Shown: positions 27,877 through 37,194 of the stretch, piece by piece
How the letters are laid out: the number at the start of each line of letters is the position of its first letter
Numbering within the stretch: position 1 is the stretch's first letter
DNA from: JAZGGS01 sp963714405
Lineage (GTDB): Bacteria > Bacteroidota > Ignavibacteria > Ignavibacteriales > Ignavibacteriaceae
NCBI GenBank assembly: GCA_963714405.1
Contig: CAVQOH010000005.1
Coordinates: forward strand, 7,427 to 71,426
Direction of reading: 5' to 3'
DNA length: 64,000 nucleotides
The notes under the pieces: generated by a model
What the model was told of the DNA's origin: nothing
Databases searched by the model: none
Seen by the model: only the letters and a program-made list of their open reading frames with translations
Position numbers and translations under genes: made by a program

Positions 27877-29164
27877 CCATACTTCCTACTGTTGTCCCGG
27901 GAAAATAATGCTGAAGAATATCCTGGTAACTCCAGCCCGTTTTTGAAAGATAAATTGCACCCCATTGGCACAATCCAACTCCGTGCCCGTACCCATTGCC
28001 ATGAAGTACTATCCTATCCTCACTCAATTTGATATGAAAAGAGTTACTCCATAAACCTGATTTTCCATTACCTGTACGAAGTACATCTCTAATATCATTA
28101 CCAAAAATTTTTACACTGATTTCTTCACCATCTTCATCTTCCAAAATAATTTCCAATTCATTTACCCTCCCACAATTAAAACGGCTGTTTACATCTATTT
28201 CTAAAAAATTATACTTGGAAGATTTAATTAGTGCTGCATCTACTAATCTATCAACAACATCTTCAAATGAGTATGACTCTTCCCATTCAAATTTTGATGA
28301 TATTTTACAATAGGGTTCATTGCCGTCTTTTATACCTAATAAGTAGGGATATTCTTCATTTGTAAAAACATCCTGCACAGCAGCCGTATGTCCGCCGCAT
28401 GTTGATGAATAGAAAACTAATGCTGGATTATGATCATATTCAAGCAAGATTCCTTTTGTTTCTTCAACTGCACGATCTGATAATGGAGATTCTGCATCTA
28501 TTCCACCATACATTTGATCTCTTGTATCATCAAAAATATCGTATAGTGATTTTCCTTCCAGCATTCTTAAAACCGCATAAGTTCTTGCACAAATTGCCAG
28601 AGCTTTTAATGCTTCAAGATTTTCTGTCCCAACGCCTAAAGGCATCTCTTTTGAAATAACACCATTAAGGTAATCTTCAAGATCAATATAATTAACAATA
28701 TTTATTGAATTATCAGAAACCGTTAGTTGAATTGAACCGTTATAAGATTTATCATTAAAACTAATGTAGCTGTCCTTGACTGATTTTAGGAAAAATTTAT
28801 AGGCTTTGAATTCCTTACCATCGATCCGTAAAATTATTTTATCAATTGCAGTATAGGATTCAATAGTATGCCCGGGATTTACAAATGCAAGTTTTTTTTC
28901 ATCATCATACAGGTAAACAGCAGATTGAAGAGTTAAATATGTCGATGCTTCTCTTTCATCAAGCAGAACTCTGATTGAGCTCGTTTGCCTATTTAAATTG
29001 GTAGGTGTTTCATTACTTTTCGTGTACCTTGTCGAGCTGGAACAACTGCTTATCAGGATTGCAAACAACACAATTAATGGAAGTATGAATAATCCTGAAG
29101 TTTTTGAAATTGAAATAGAGTTAGATTGTTTAAAATGAGTTGTTTGAAGTGAAAACAATTTCAC
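27869..29164 (-). CDS. SpoIID/LytB domain lipoprotein
   Basis: A predicted peptidoglycan-acting envelope protein of 431 residues. A long N-terminus leads to a hydrophobic signal and a lipobox-like ILISSCSSS. The SpoIID domain follows: YLNGVISKEMPLG with the conserved glutamate, ALKALAICARTYAVL, YSSTCGGHTAAVQDVF, and C-terminal HGNGYGHGVGLCQWGA. In Bacillus SpoIID cleaves denuded glycan strands; homologues in non-sporulating phyla are common. Four- and eight-base overlaps tie it to its neighbours. Confidence 0.9.
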   Translation of the reverse strand: MKLFSLQTTHFKQSNSISISKTSGLFILPLIVLFAILISSCSSSTRYTKSNETPTNLNRQTSSIRVLLDEREASTYLTLQSAVYLYDDEKKLAFVNPGHTIESYTAIDKIILRIDGKEFKAYKFFLKSVKDSYISFNDKSYNGSIQLTVSDNSINIVNYIDLEDYLNGVISKEMPLGVGTENLEALKALAICARTYAVLRMLEGKSLYDIFDDTRDQMYGGIDAESPLSDRAVEETKGILLEYDHNPALVFYSSTCGGHTAAVQDVFTNEEYPYLLGIKDGNEPYCKISSKFEWEESYSFEDVVDRLVDAALIKSSKYNFLEIDVNSRFNCGRVNELEIILEDEDGEEISVKIFGNDIRDVLRTGNGKSGLWSNSFHIKLSEDRIVLHGNGYGHGVGLCQWGAIYLSKTGWSYQDILQHYFPGTTVGSMDD

Positions 29165-29562
29165 CTGAACATTGCCTTAATGCTGCCCCATGTACGCTTT
29201 ACACCTGAAACATTATGTGTTACAGTTATTTCTGCAGAATATGAAACTTGCCCGCCTACATCAACTATCTTTAAGCGATAAATAAATATCATATCATTAT
29301 TAAGCTTGTAAGCAGACTTATCAAGGTAGCTATAAAATGAGTTGCTTCCTTTTGGTTGAATTGTAATAATTTCAGCAAAGGAGCTTTGCGGGGTCTTTCT
29401 TTCAACGGCAAAATTTTGAAGATTGGATTCATCGCCGGTTTTCCATTCAATTCTTATGTCTTCTCCTTCACTTCGGCCCTGGAAATATTCCAGAAATGCA
29501 CCCGCATATAAAGCAGTTACAACAAAGAAAATCAACAAAATCTTTGCAAAAACAAATTTCAT
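29161..29562 (-). CDS. Small exported fibronectin-like domain protein
   Basis: A protein of about 133 residues starting at ATG 29562 (MKFVFAKILLIFFVVTALYA, a clean signal peptide); the frame is open 17 codons further up with unlikely sequence. The mature part, YFQGRSEGEDIRIEWKTGDE then FAVERKTPQSSFAEI and FIYRLKIVDV, has the spacing of one fibronectin-III-like fold, resembling modules before type IX sorting domains, but no sorting domain is present. It overlaps the SpoIID gene by four bases. Function unknown. Confidence 0.7.
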   Translation of the reverse strand: MKFVFAKILLIFFVVTALYAGAFLEYFQGRSEGEDIRIEWKTGDESNLQNFAVERKTPQSSFAEIITIQPKGSNSFYSYLDKSAYKLNNDMIFIYRLKIVDVGGQVSYSAEITVTHNVSGVKRTWGSIKAMFR

Positions 29563-29658
29563 ACTCAAAATATATCTGGATAGAAACTTAATGTCAATAC
29601 TTTTCGGTAACATTATTCAATTCTTAAATTATACCGGAATTTTTTACATGATGAAAAA

Positions 29659-31020
29659 TTAGCTTTTATCAACGGGTATTTTAGTATACCAATCACTTGA
29701 ATTATATTTAACAAATATCATTAAAGAGTAACTTAAAATATAAACCGGCAATGCCAACCACGCATAGGCCAAGCCTAATTGTAAATAAACCCCCAAAAAA
29801 TATGCCAATGGCACAAAAACGAACAAATTGCTGAATATTTCCGATTTCATCACAAAAACTGTCCTCCCTGCTGCCTGCAATCCATTAGCTAAAACTACAC
29901 CAATGCCGTAAAATATCTGGGCAAAACCAGCAATTCTTAACGATGTTTTAGCTGTTTCAATAATTGATTGATCGTTAGTAATCAATAGCAACACATATTG
30001 AGGAATAGCCATAAAGATGATTCCTAATATAATTGTGTAAATCGTTGCAACTTTTGCAGTTTCAAATCCATATATTTTTGCAAGATTGAATTTTCCTGCA
30101 CCAAGGTTAATACCAACTAAGGTCTGAACAGCAATTCCAAAACCAAAACAGGGTAGAAAAGATATAAACAAAGTGCTTATTATTGCTTGAGTTGCAGCTT
30201 GTTCTTTTGTGCCAATAATTCCAATAATCGAAATGAAGCTTAGAAAACCAATCAGTATAAAAACATTTTGGAATGATACCGGGATTGAGATTTTAAATAT
30301 TCCCGAAATAATATTTTTATCAAAGCGCAGGTTCTTAAAATTCTTAAATTTATTTCGGTACGCAGGTAGTAAAATAATCGATGTGTAAAAAAACAGATCA
30401 AATAAAGTTGCAAGAGTTGAACCGAGTCCTGCACCTGCAAGCCCCATTCTTGGTAATCCGAATGTACCGTAAATAAACATATAATTAAAAATTACATTAA
30501 GCAGGTTTGTAATTGCACCTGAAAACATAAAAATTTTAGTTTTATTTATTCCAAAGAAAAATCCTCTATAAGAAACAGATACTAGAAAGAAAGGAATACC
30601 AAAAAACCTATAGAAGATGTAATCTTTTGCATATTCACCTACCACATGATCTGTAGCAAAAAGATGTGCAATAGGTCCTGCAAATACAATTCCAAGTGTA
30701 GCAACAACCAGTCCAATTAATAACGCAAGTACAACTGAATTATTAAGCGTTATGCCGCAGGAAACATAATCACCTTCACCAAATTTTCTGGCAACTATAA
30801 CATGAATACCGGTTGCCAGACTTGAAAAAAAACTAATAAGCGCCCATGTTGCCAGAACACCAATTCCCATAGCAGCAAGAGCATAAGTGGCCTCTTCAAG
30901 CCGTCCAACCATTGCTGAATCAACCAGTGAAACAACCATTTGAGTAGAAAGACCCGCAATTGCAGGTAATGCAACTCTAAGTACTTTTTTATAATGATTG
31001 TTTACGAGTAATAAATTCAT
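29659..31020 (-). CDS. MATE family efflux transporter
   Basis: A 453-residue inner-membrane protein with about twelve helices in two halves. Characteristic blocks include ALPAIAGLSTQMVVSLVDSA and MVGRLEEATYALAAMGIG at the N-terminus, ALIGLVVATLGIVFAGPIA, and the second-half GFGIAVQTLVGINLGAG. Expected to export cationic or other small molecules by Na+ or H+ antiport. Substrate cannot be inferred. Its own unit, between the small fibronectin-like gene and tRNA-Ala. Confidence 0.93.
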   Translation of the reverse strand: MNLLLVNNHYKKVLRVALPAIAGLSTQMVVSLVDSAMVGRLEEATYALAAMGIGVLATWALISFFSSLATGIHVIVARKFGEGDYVSCGITLNNSVVLALLIGLVVATLGIVFAGPIAHLFATDHVVGEYAKDYIFYRFFGIPFFLVSVSYRGFFFGINKTKIFMFSGAITNLLNVIFNYMFIYGTFGLPRMGLAGAGLGSTLATLFDLFFYTSIILLPAYRNKFKNFKNLRFDKNIISGIFKISIPVSFQNVFILIGFLSFISIIGIIGTKEQAATQAIISTLFISFLPCFGFGIAVQTLVGINLGAGKFNLAKIYGFETAKVATIYTIILGIIFMAIPQYVLLLITNDQSIIETAKTSLRIAGFAQIFYGIGVVLANGLQAAGRTVFVMKSEIFSNLFVFVPLAYFLGVYLQLGLAYAWLALPVYILSYSLMIFVKYNSSDWYTKIPVDKS

Positions 31021-31098
31021 CAGTTACAAAAGGTTAAAAATGATAACATCAAAAAAAAAGCGTTGAAATTTGAATTAAGTTCAACGCCGGAATAAAAG

Positions 31099-31171
31099 TG
31101 GAGCTAACCGGGTTCGAACCGGTGACCTTCTGACTGCCAGTCAGACGCTCTCCCAACTGAGCTATAGCCCC
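31099..31171 (-). tRNA. tRNA-Ala(GGC)
   Basis: A 73-nt cloverleaf on the minus strand. Acceptor stem is GGGGCTA/TAGCTCC, D arm AGCTCAGTTGGGAGAGC, anticodon arm TCTGA-CTGGCAG-TCAGA with anticodon GGC, and T arm CCGGTTCGAACCCGG. Discriminator A; CCA not encoded. Confidence 0.96.
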
Positions 31172-31300
31172 TTTGATTAATTTAACAAAGCAAAGCTAAT
31201 TATCTTTTGTTCATTTGTCAATTTATCAATTATGATTCAGGATAGGATTAAATACATTGATTTATTTAAGTTGTTAATTTAGTTTTACATCCAATTGATA

Positions 31301-31708
31301 ATGAAAAGATTAAATCAAATTTATTTATTAGTTGTAATAATAATTACTTCAATTTTGGTTTCATTCGGCTGCGATGATACTTTAACCGATGACCAAATCA
31401 ATAATATAGTTATGCCTGCGTCAAATGTTAGTTATGCAGATCATATTGCTGTTGTATTTGAATTAAAGTGTGTTAGCTGTCATAATTCTTCAACAAGAGA
31501 AGGAGGTGTTGATCTTTCAACATGGTCTGCAATAGTTTCTGATCCAAGAATTGTTTTCCCAGGAAGTGACAGCACAAGTGTTTTGATATGGACAATAGAA
31601 TACAGACCTGGTTTCCCTCCCATGCCGCCTTTACTATATCAGGGTTTAATTCAAAATCATATTGAAGGTGTAAAAACCTGGATACGCGAAGGTGCTAAGA
31701 ACAATTAG
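31301..31708 (+). CDS. Small c-type cytochrome lipoprotein
   Basis: A 135-residue exported protein; ATG 31301 is preferred over an in-frame TTG two codons earlier. The signal ends in a lipobox-like VSFGCDD. One heme motif, CVSCHNS, lies near residue 60, followed by REGGVDLSTW and a conserved PMPPLLYQGLIQNHIEGVKT, which is the usual shape of the short cytochrome domain found in Planctomycetes/Bacteroidota with a distal methionine in PPMPP. Probable periplasmic single-heme electron carrier or sensor. It converges with the SDR gene, overlapping it by four bases. Confidence 0.8.
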   Translation: MKRLNQIYLLVVIIITSILVSFGCDDTLTDDQINNIVMPASNVSYADHIAVVFELKCVSCHNSSTREGGVDLSTWSAIVSDPRIVFPGSDSTSVLIWTIEYRPGFPPMPPLLYQGLIQNHIEGVKTWIREGAKNN

Positions 31709-32698
31709 ATCCATTTCATATTTTTATACCATTCACATGTTCGTTTAATTCCTTCCTCAATTGAAATTTTTTGATTAAACCCTAATTCTTTCACAGCTTT
31801 CGAAGTATCACAAATCCAGGCATGCTGAGTAAGATCTTTTGCTTTTTCAATATTTAGTGTAGCAGGTTTTTTACTGAACATTGCAAAGAACTGGGCAAAT
31901 GCTGCAATTATGTAAACTAAAAAGTGAGGTATTCTTAATTTAATTGCTTTTTTACCGAGCGTTTTTGATGTTAAATCACCAATTTCTTCCCACGTATAAT
32001 ATTTTTCAGAACTTATAAAATAAATTTCTCCAGCTGATTTTTCTGAAGTAGCTGCCAAGTATAACCCTTCCACAAGATCGGCAACATGTATTAGACTTAA
32101 TACCTTTCTATCAAATCCCAATATTGTTGTTAATCCTTTGCTTAAATGTTTGAAAATAAATGAATATTTCTGTATCACGCTCTCCAAAGACAGCTGGTGC
32201 CCTGCAAATTGTAATTGGAAGTTTGTCAGTAAAAGATAGTGCAACTTCCTCCTGTGTTTTTTTACTTTTTCCATATGTAGTAAGTGGTTTACATTCTGTG
32301 TTTTCATTAACAGGTTTTCCATCGAGTGATGGACCAGTTACAGTTTGGCTGCTAACGATTAAAAACTTTTCTAATGATGACGAATTCTCTGAAGCAACTT
32401 CAAGTAATGTTTTTGTAGTTTCAACATTGCCGTTAAAGTAACCTTCAGGTGTTTTTGCCTTTACAACTCCAGCAACATGGTAAATATATGAAGCATCTTT
32501 AAATGCTTTCTTTAAGTTTTCTTTATCCAGTAACCCCCCATCAAACATTTCCACAGGTTTATCCTTCAGCCATCGCAAATCACTCGTTTTTCTTGTAATA
32601 CATCTAACAATCAAATTATTTTGTAATAATAAATCTACCAGATGACTTCCAACGAAACCATTTGCACCAGTAACCACAGCTATTTTCTTATTGCTCAT
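31705..32698 (-). CDS. Extended SDR / NAD-dependent epimerase-dehydratase family, frameshifted
   Basis: A nucleotide-dependent oxidoreductase of about 330 residues. The N-terminal Rossmann motif is VTGANGFVGSHL, followed by YHVAGVVKAK and the active-site SSQTVTGPS then YGKSKKTQE (YxxxK). The frame breaks near 32150-32160: the first frame ends at 32111, and the C-terminal substrate-binding half (SLIHVADLVEGLYLAATSEK onward) continues in the frame ending at 31705. One indel joins them. It is divergent from a serine-palmitoyltransferase-like gene, which makes a ketosphinganine/ceramide reductase role (CerR-like) attractive, but by context only. Confidence 0.78.
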
Positions 32699-32803
32699 AA
32701 TACCTTCTCTATTTGATTTTATCTCTTTTTAATGATAGATTTTAATAGCAAAACTTACAAAAAACTTAAACATTTTAATATCTTTATCTTTCCATTTTAA
32801 TCT

Positions 32804-32809
32804 AGGAGG
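32804..32809 (+). promoter_or_regulatory. Shine-Dalgarno fixing the TTG start of the SPT-like gene
   Basis: The sequence aggagg ends five bases before TTG 32815, ideal spacing. No in-frame ATG follows until Met18, which is inside conserved sequence, so the TTG is very probably the true start. Confidence 0.8.
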
Positions 32810-32814
32810 AATTT

Positions 32815-34005
32815 TTGGATCTATTTGAAAAGTGCTTTGATTTCAAACGCGCAGACGAAGTTAAAGCAATGGGAGTTTATCCATACTTTCGGGCAATACA
32901 GGCAAATGAAGGACCTGTGGTACAAATTGAAGGTAAAAAAGTTATTATGGCAGGATCAAACAACTATCTTGGTCTTACTGCTCATCCTCATGTTGTTGAA
33001 GCTGCAATTAAAGCAATTGAAAAATACGGAACCGGGTGTTCAGGATCTCGATATCTTACTGGGACCCTTGATTTACATGAAGAGCTTGAAATAAGACTTG
33101 CAAAGTTCTTTAATAAAGAATCTGTTCTGTTATTCAGCACAGGTTATCAATCTGCTCAAGGCGTTATTCCTACTTTGGTTGGAAGGAATGAATATGTAAT
33201 ATCTGATAAGGATAATCATGCATGCATTGTTGCCGGAACAATGATAACAAAAGGAATTATGGGTAACCTTGCACGTTACAGGCACAATGATATGGATGAT
33301 CTTGAAAAAGTGGTTTCAAAAATTCCTAAAGATGCACCAAAACTAATTGTAAGTGATGGCGTATTCAGCACAGGTGGTGAAATTGTTAATTTGCCAAGAA
33401 TGAATGAGATCGCTAAATCTAACAATGCAAGAATAATGATTGATGATGCACACGCTGTAGGAGTTATTGGTAAGGGCGGAAGAGGTACTGCAAGCGAATT
33501 TAATTTAGAAGATGAAATTGATTTATCAATGGGAACATTTAGCAAAACGTTTGCCTCACTGGGTGGTTTTGTTGCTGGTCCTGAGAGAGTAATCAATTTT
33601 ATTAAGCATTATTCTCCTGCATTAATTTTCAGCGCATCTCCTACCCCAGCTTCAGTAGCATCAGCGTTGGCTGCTCTTGATATTCTTGAAAAAGAACCTG
33701 AAAGAGTACAGCAATTAATAGATAACGCAGAATACATGAGAAAAGGATTGAAATCAAAAGGTTTTAATATTATTGAAGGCAGAACAGGAATTGTACCGGT
33801 TATTGTTGGAAATGATGAAGTAGCATTCAAAATGTGGCGGCTTCTATATGATGGTGGTGTTTTTGTTAATGTATTCATCTCACCAGGTGTACCGGAAGGA
33901 AGACAAATGATGAGAACAAGTTATATGGCTACGCATGAAAAGGAACATCTTGATGAGATTATAAGAATATTTGAAGTTACCGGAAAACAAGTAGGATTGA
34001 TTTGA
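32815..34005 (+). CDS. Serine palmitoyltransferase-like alpha-oxoamine synthase
   Basis: A PLP-dependent fold-type I enzyme of 396 residues that condenses an amino acid with an acyl-CoA or acyl-ACP. Landmarks: MAGSNNYLGLTAHP, GTGCSGSRYLTGTLDLHEEL, the PLP-ring histidine in KDNHACIVAG, DDAHAVGVIG, and the Schiff-base lysine in MGTFSKTFASLGG (about residue 240). The MGVYPYFRAIQANEGP opening resembles the bacterial serine palmitoyltransferase branch more than BioF or Kbl. The flanking SDR and GNAT genes strengthen a sphingolipid assignment. Glycine C-acetyltransferase or BioF remain alternatives. Confidence 0.85.
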   Translation: MDLFEKCFDFKRADEVKAMGVYPYFRAIQANEGPVVQIEGKKVIMAGSNNYLGLTAHPHVVEAAIKAIEKYGTGCSGSRYLTGTLDLHEELEIRLAKFFNKESVLLFSTGYQSAQGVIPTLVGRNEYVISDKDNHACIVAGTMITKGIMGNLARYRHNDMDDLEKVVSKIPKDAPKLIVSDGVFSTGGEIVNLPRMNEIAKSNNARIMIDDAHAVGVIGKGGRGTASEFNLEDEIDLSMGTFSKTFASLGGFVAGPERVINFIKHYSPALIFSASPTPASVASALAALDILEKEPERVQQLIDNAEYMRKGLKSKGFNIIEGRTGIVPVIVGNDEVAFKMWRLLYDGGVFVNVFISPGVPEGRQMMRTSYMATHEKEHLDEIIRIFEVTGKQVGLI

Positions 34006-34027
34006 ATTCATATAAAAAATTATATTA

Positions 34028-34060
34028 AGCATACCTATTAATACAGGTATGCTTTTTTTT
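34028..34060 (+). terminator. Rho-independent terminator after the SPT-like gene
   Basis: The inverted repeat agcatacct / aggtatgct around an eight-base loop is followed by seven T residues. It sits between the SPT-like gene and the GNAT-like gene, so some readthrough or a separate promoter is needed for the latter. Confidence 0.85.
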
Positions 34061-34073
34061 ATCAGGAAAAATT

Positions 34074-35196
34074 ATGAGTTCTGTGAACGTTAAAATTGTT
34101 TCAACAAAAAAAGATCTTAGTGATTTTATAAAATTCCCTTTTACTGTTTATAAAAATTTTCCCAACTGGGTTCCTCCGTTAAATATGGAGCAAAAAAATC
34201 TGCTTAACAGAGAAAAAAATCCTTTTTTCGAAAATGCTGAAGCCGATTATTTTATTGCTGAAAGAGATGGGAAAATAGTTGGCAGAATTGCTGCCATAAA
34301 AAATAATCTGCATCTAAAATTTCATAATGATGATTCAGGGCATTTCGGATTTTTTGAATGTATAAATGATCAGGAAGCTGCTAATGCACTTTTTGATAAA
34401 GCAAAGGACTGGATGAAATCAAAAGGATTAAAAATTATGAAGGGACCGGCAAATCCTTCCAGCAATGATGTGTACGGAATGCTTATGGATGGATTTGATG
34501 ATACACCCAGACTGCTCATGCCGTATAATCCTGATTATTACATTATGCTTTGTGAAAATTATGGATTTAAAAAAGCAAAAGATCTTTATGCCTGGAAAAT
34601 TGAATCTGAAAAAATACTTGCTTCTGAAAAGTTAAAAAGAGTACAGGAAATTGCCAGGAAAAGATATGGATTGAAGATATCACAGATGGATATGAAAAAA
34701 TTTGATAAAGAGTTAGATAAATTTAAATACGTTTATAACAAAGCCTGGGCACCTAATTGGGGATTTGTACCGATGACTGAAGAGCAAATTGATGCAATGG
34801 CAAAAGATATGAAACCATTAGCTGAACCATCATTGGTTATATTTGGCGAAATAAATAACGAGATAGTTGGTGCAGCTCTTAGTTATGCTGGATTATAATC
34901 AAGTTTTTCATCATATGAACGGTAAATTATTTCCATTTAATTTTATAAAACTTTTTACACAAAAAAAGAAAATTACCTGGGCAAGAATTTTAACTCTTGG
35001 GATTATACCCGAATTTCAAAAGAAAGGATTGGATGGAGTTTTTTACTGGGAAATTGTACATCGTGCTGCAGAGCTTGGAATAAAACTTGGTGAAGCAAGC
35101 TGGGTTTTAGAAGATAATGAAATGATGAATCGTGGACTTGAGGTAATGAATGCAGAGCGATATAAAAAATATAGAATATGGGAAATTGAAGTTTAA
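34074..35196 (+). CDS. GNAT-like N-acyltransferase family protein, frameshifted
   Basis: A cytoplasmic protein of about 373 residues. An N-terminal acyltransferase half contains FYKNFPNWVPPL-type sequence (VYKNFPNWVPPLNMEQ), ADYFIAERDGKIVGRIAAI and MKGPANPSSNDVYGML. The frame breaks near 34880: after EINNEIVGAAL the homologous sequence resumes as VMLDYNQVFHHMNGK and goes on to GIIPEFQKKGLDGVFYWEIV, a GNAT motif A-like acyl-CoA site. One extra base accounts for it. The family is usually annotated only as hypothetical or N-acetyltransferase. Position beside the SPT-like and SDR genes raises a possible ceramide synthase (bCerS-like) role, which is inference. Confidence 0.72.
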
Positions 35197-35202
35197 TTGT
35201 TT

Positions 35203-37194
35203 ATGAAGAACATTTTTGTAATAGTCACATTAAGTTTTGCATTCTTGTTTTCAAATTGTTCTTATGAATCCCTTGAGCTACTAAAAACAACGTATCAACG
35301 GTCATTCAATAAAGAGATAATTAAAAAATATCTTCACTCTGAAAAGCCTGAAGAAGTAAAAGCAGCACTGATTTCCATAAGCCATTCAGGAGATACCTCA
35401 TTCATACCAATGCTAAAACAAATTGATTTTAACAAGTTTTCAGAGCTCATCTGTTTTGCAATTGGACAGATTGGTCAAAGCACGGTATCAACAAAATTTC
35501 TCTGGTTCAAAGTCTATGGTGATGACTTTTTTCAAAATTCAGAATATATTTTTGAAGCAATTGGTAAAACAGGAACATCAGCCGATCTAGAAAAAATTAA
35601 TGAGGTATATGCAAATTTTGATGGACCTGTATTTCCGTATGATGGTATTTCACTGGCTATCAGGCAATTTGCTTTTAGAGGTATAGAAAATGAAACTGCT
35701 AAACAAATTTTAATTGATGAAGCAACAAATCCCCTGACGTCAATTGAAAGAAAATGCGATGCACTATTCACTCTAGCAAGAATTGGTTCCTCACCAAAAC
35801 TAAATTCTGCACTTATTGATATTTTAAAATCAAATGATTTCGAGGAGCAAAATATTGAATTAAAGCAATATGCATTGATGAACTTTTCTGCACAAAAATA
35901 TTTTGAGGATGTTCAAATAAATTTTTCAAACCTGATGAGTGAGACAGCCAAAACTTTATTGGAAATCGAAATTGCTAAAACTGTATATTATAAAGAAGTA
36001 AATACTCAGGAAGAGCTTAATATATTGTTAAGTTTACTTGATGCTCCTAATCCAAATGTAAGCAGAGCTGCGGCAAACTCACTTCGTAACATTAAATTTC
36101 AAAATGAGGAATTAAAAATTTATTTAGAAAGTTTTCTTCTGGAGAAAATTAATGATGATTTAAATCCGCACACTCTTGGGGAATTAGTAGTTAGTATGGT
36201 TAGCTTGTTTCCATCATCTTTTGCTGAATTGCCAATAAATATTTTCAGTAGTAAAATTCACATCGTTTACTTATTTGAAGCAGCGGGAATTAATCCTGAA
36301 GGAGAAATAAATTTAAACTTGCTTATTGGAGAGTTTTTAAGCGAAAGAAATCTGAAGGATGAGATTCCTATTCTGAAAAACTTAATAAAATTCCAACGGC
36401 ACTTTCCTAAAAATGATAATCTTAATAATATTCTTCTCAGCAGTTTAAAATCTGAGGATGCACCTTTGGTTTCTATTGCTGCCGATGGAGTTGATTCCTT
36501 TTTCATTGTAAAAAATTCTGCAGAGCTGAAAAAGATAATTCCTGCAAAAATTTATGAGGAACTAAACAATCCTGATTTTATAGAAGGAATAATGTCTCTA
36601 ACTAATCTTGCAGAAAAAATTGATAAGGATTTTTATAATGAAGTGATCGAAATTGTTAAAAATTCAAGTCTTTATTCAATAAGAAAATTTATTTCTGATA
36701 AAGCGGGAATAAATTATAAGGGGGAAAAAGAATTAACTCATTTTGAGGAAATAGTTAATTACTCTTTTATTTATAAAGCGGCTGAAATTAAAACTGCAAA
36801 AGGAAATATTACAATTGAATTTCTTCCTGTTTATGCTCCAATTACTATTGGCAATTTTTGTAAGCTTGCTGAAAATGGATTTTATAATGAAATTGAGTTC
36901 CACCGTGTAGTTCCAGGATTTGTTGTACAGGCTGGAGATCCATCAGGAACTGGCTGGGGAGGACCGGGTTATGATATAATTTCAGAATTCTCACCTCTTC
37001 CCTTTGAAACCGGAATGGTTGGAATGGCAAGTGCAGGAAAGGATACCGAAAGCTCACAGTTTTTTATTATGCAGGGTAATTATCCTCATTTAAACGGAAG
37101 GTATTCCCTCTTTGCTCAAGTTATAGAAGGAATGCACGTAGTATATAATCTTGATCAAGGTGATAAAATTGAGAGCATTAAGCTCCTGTATTAG
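35203..37194 (+). CDS. HEAT-repeat lipoprotein fused to a cyclophilin-type PPIase
   Basis: A predicted lipoprotein of 663 residues; ATG 35203 gives a clean signal (MKNIFVIVTLSFAFLF then SNCSYES). Residues of about 30-480 consist of HEAT-like helical repeats (SEKPEEVKAALISISHSGDT; CDALFTLARIGSSPKLNSAL; NVSRAAANSLRNIKF). The last about 150 residues are a cyclophilin domain: TAKGNITIEF, GFYNEIEFHRVVPGFVVQAG, SQFFIMQGNYPHLNGRYSLF. It probably assists folding of exported or outer-membrane proteins on the periplasmic side, with the repeats acting as a docking arm. It overlaps the convergent PorD-like gene by four bases. Confidence 0.88.
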   Translation: MKNIFVIVTLSFAFLFSNCSYESLELLKTTYQRSFNKEIIKKYLHSEKPEEVKAALISISHSGDTSFIPMLKQIDFNKFSELICFAIGQIGQSTVSTKFLWFKVYGDDFFQNSEYIFEAIGKTGTSADLEKINEVYANFDGPVFPYDGISLAIRQFAFRGIENETAKQILIDEATNPLTSIERKCDALFTLARIGSSPKLNSALIDILKSNDFEEQNIELKQYALMNFSAQKYFEDVQINFSNLMSETAKTLLEIEIAKTVYYKEVNTQEELNILLSLLDAPNPNVSRAAANSLRNIKFQNEELKIYLESFLLEKINDDLNPHTLGELVVSMVSLFPSSFAELPINIFSSKIHIVYLFEAAGINPEGEINLNLLIGEFLSERNLKDEIPILKNLIKFQRHFPKNDNLNNILLSSLKSEDAPLVSIAADGVDSFFIVKNSAELKKIIPAKIYEELNNPDFIEGIMSLTNLAEKIDKDFYNEVIEIVKNSSLYSIRKFISDKAGINYKGEKELTHFEEIVNYSFIYKAAEIKTAKGNITIEFLPVYAPITIGNFCKLAENGFYNEIEFHRVVPGFVVQAGDPSGTGWGGPGYDIISEFSPLPFETGMVGMASAGKDTESSQFFIMQGNYPHLNGRYSLFAQVIEGMHVVYNLDQGDKIESIKLLY

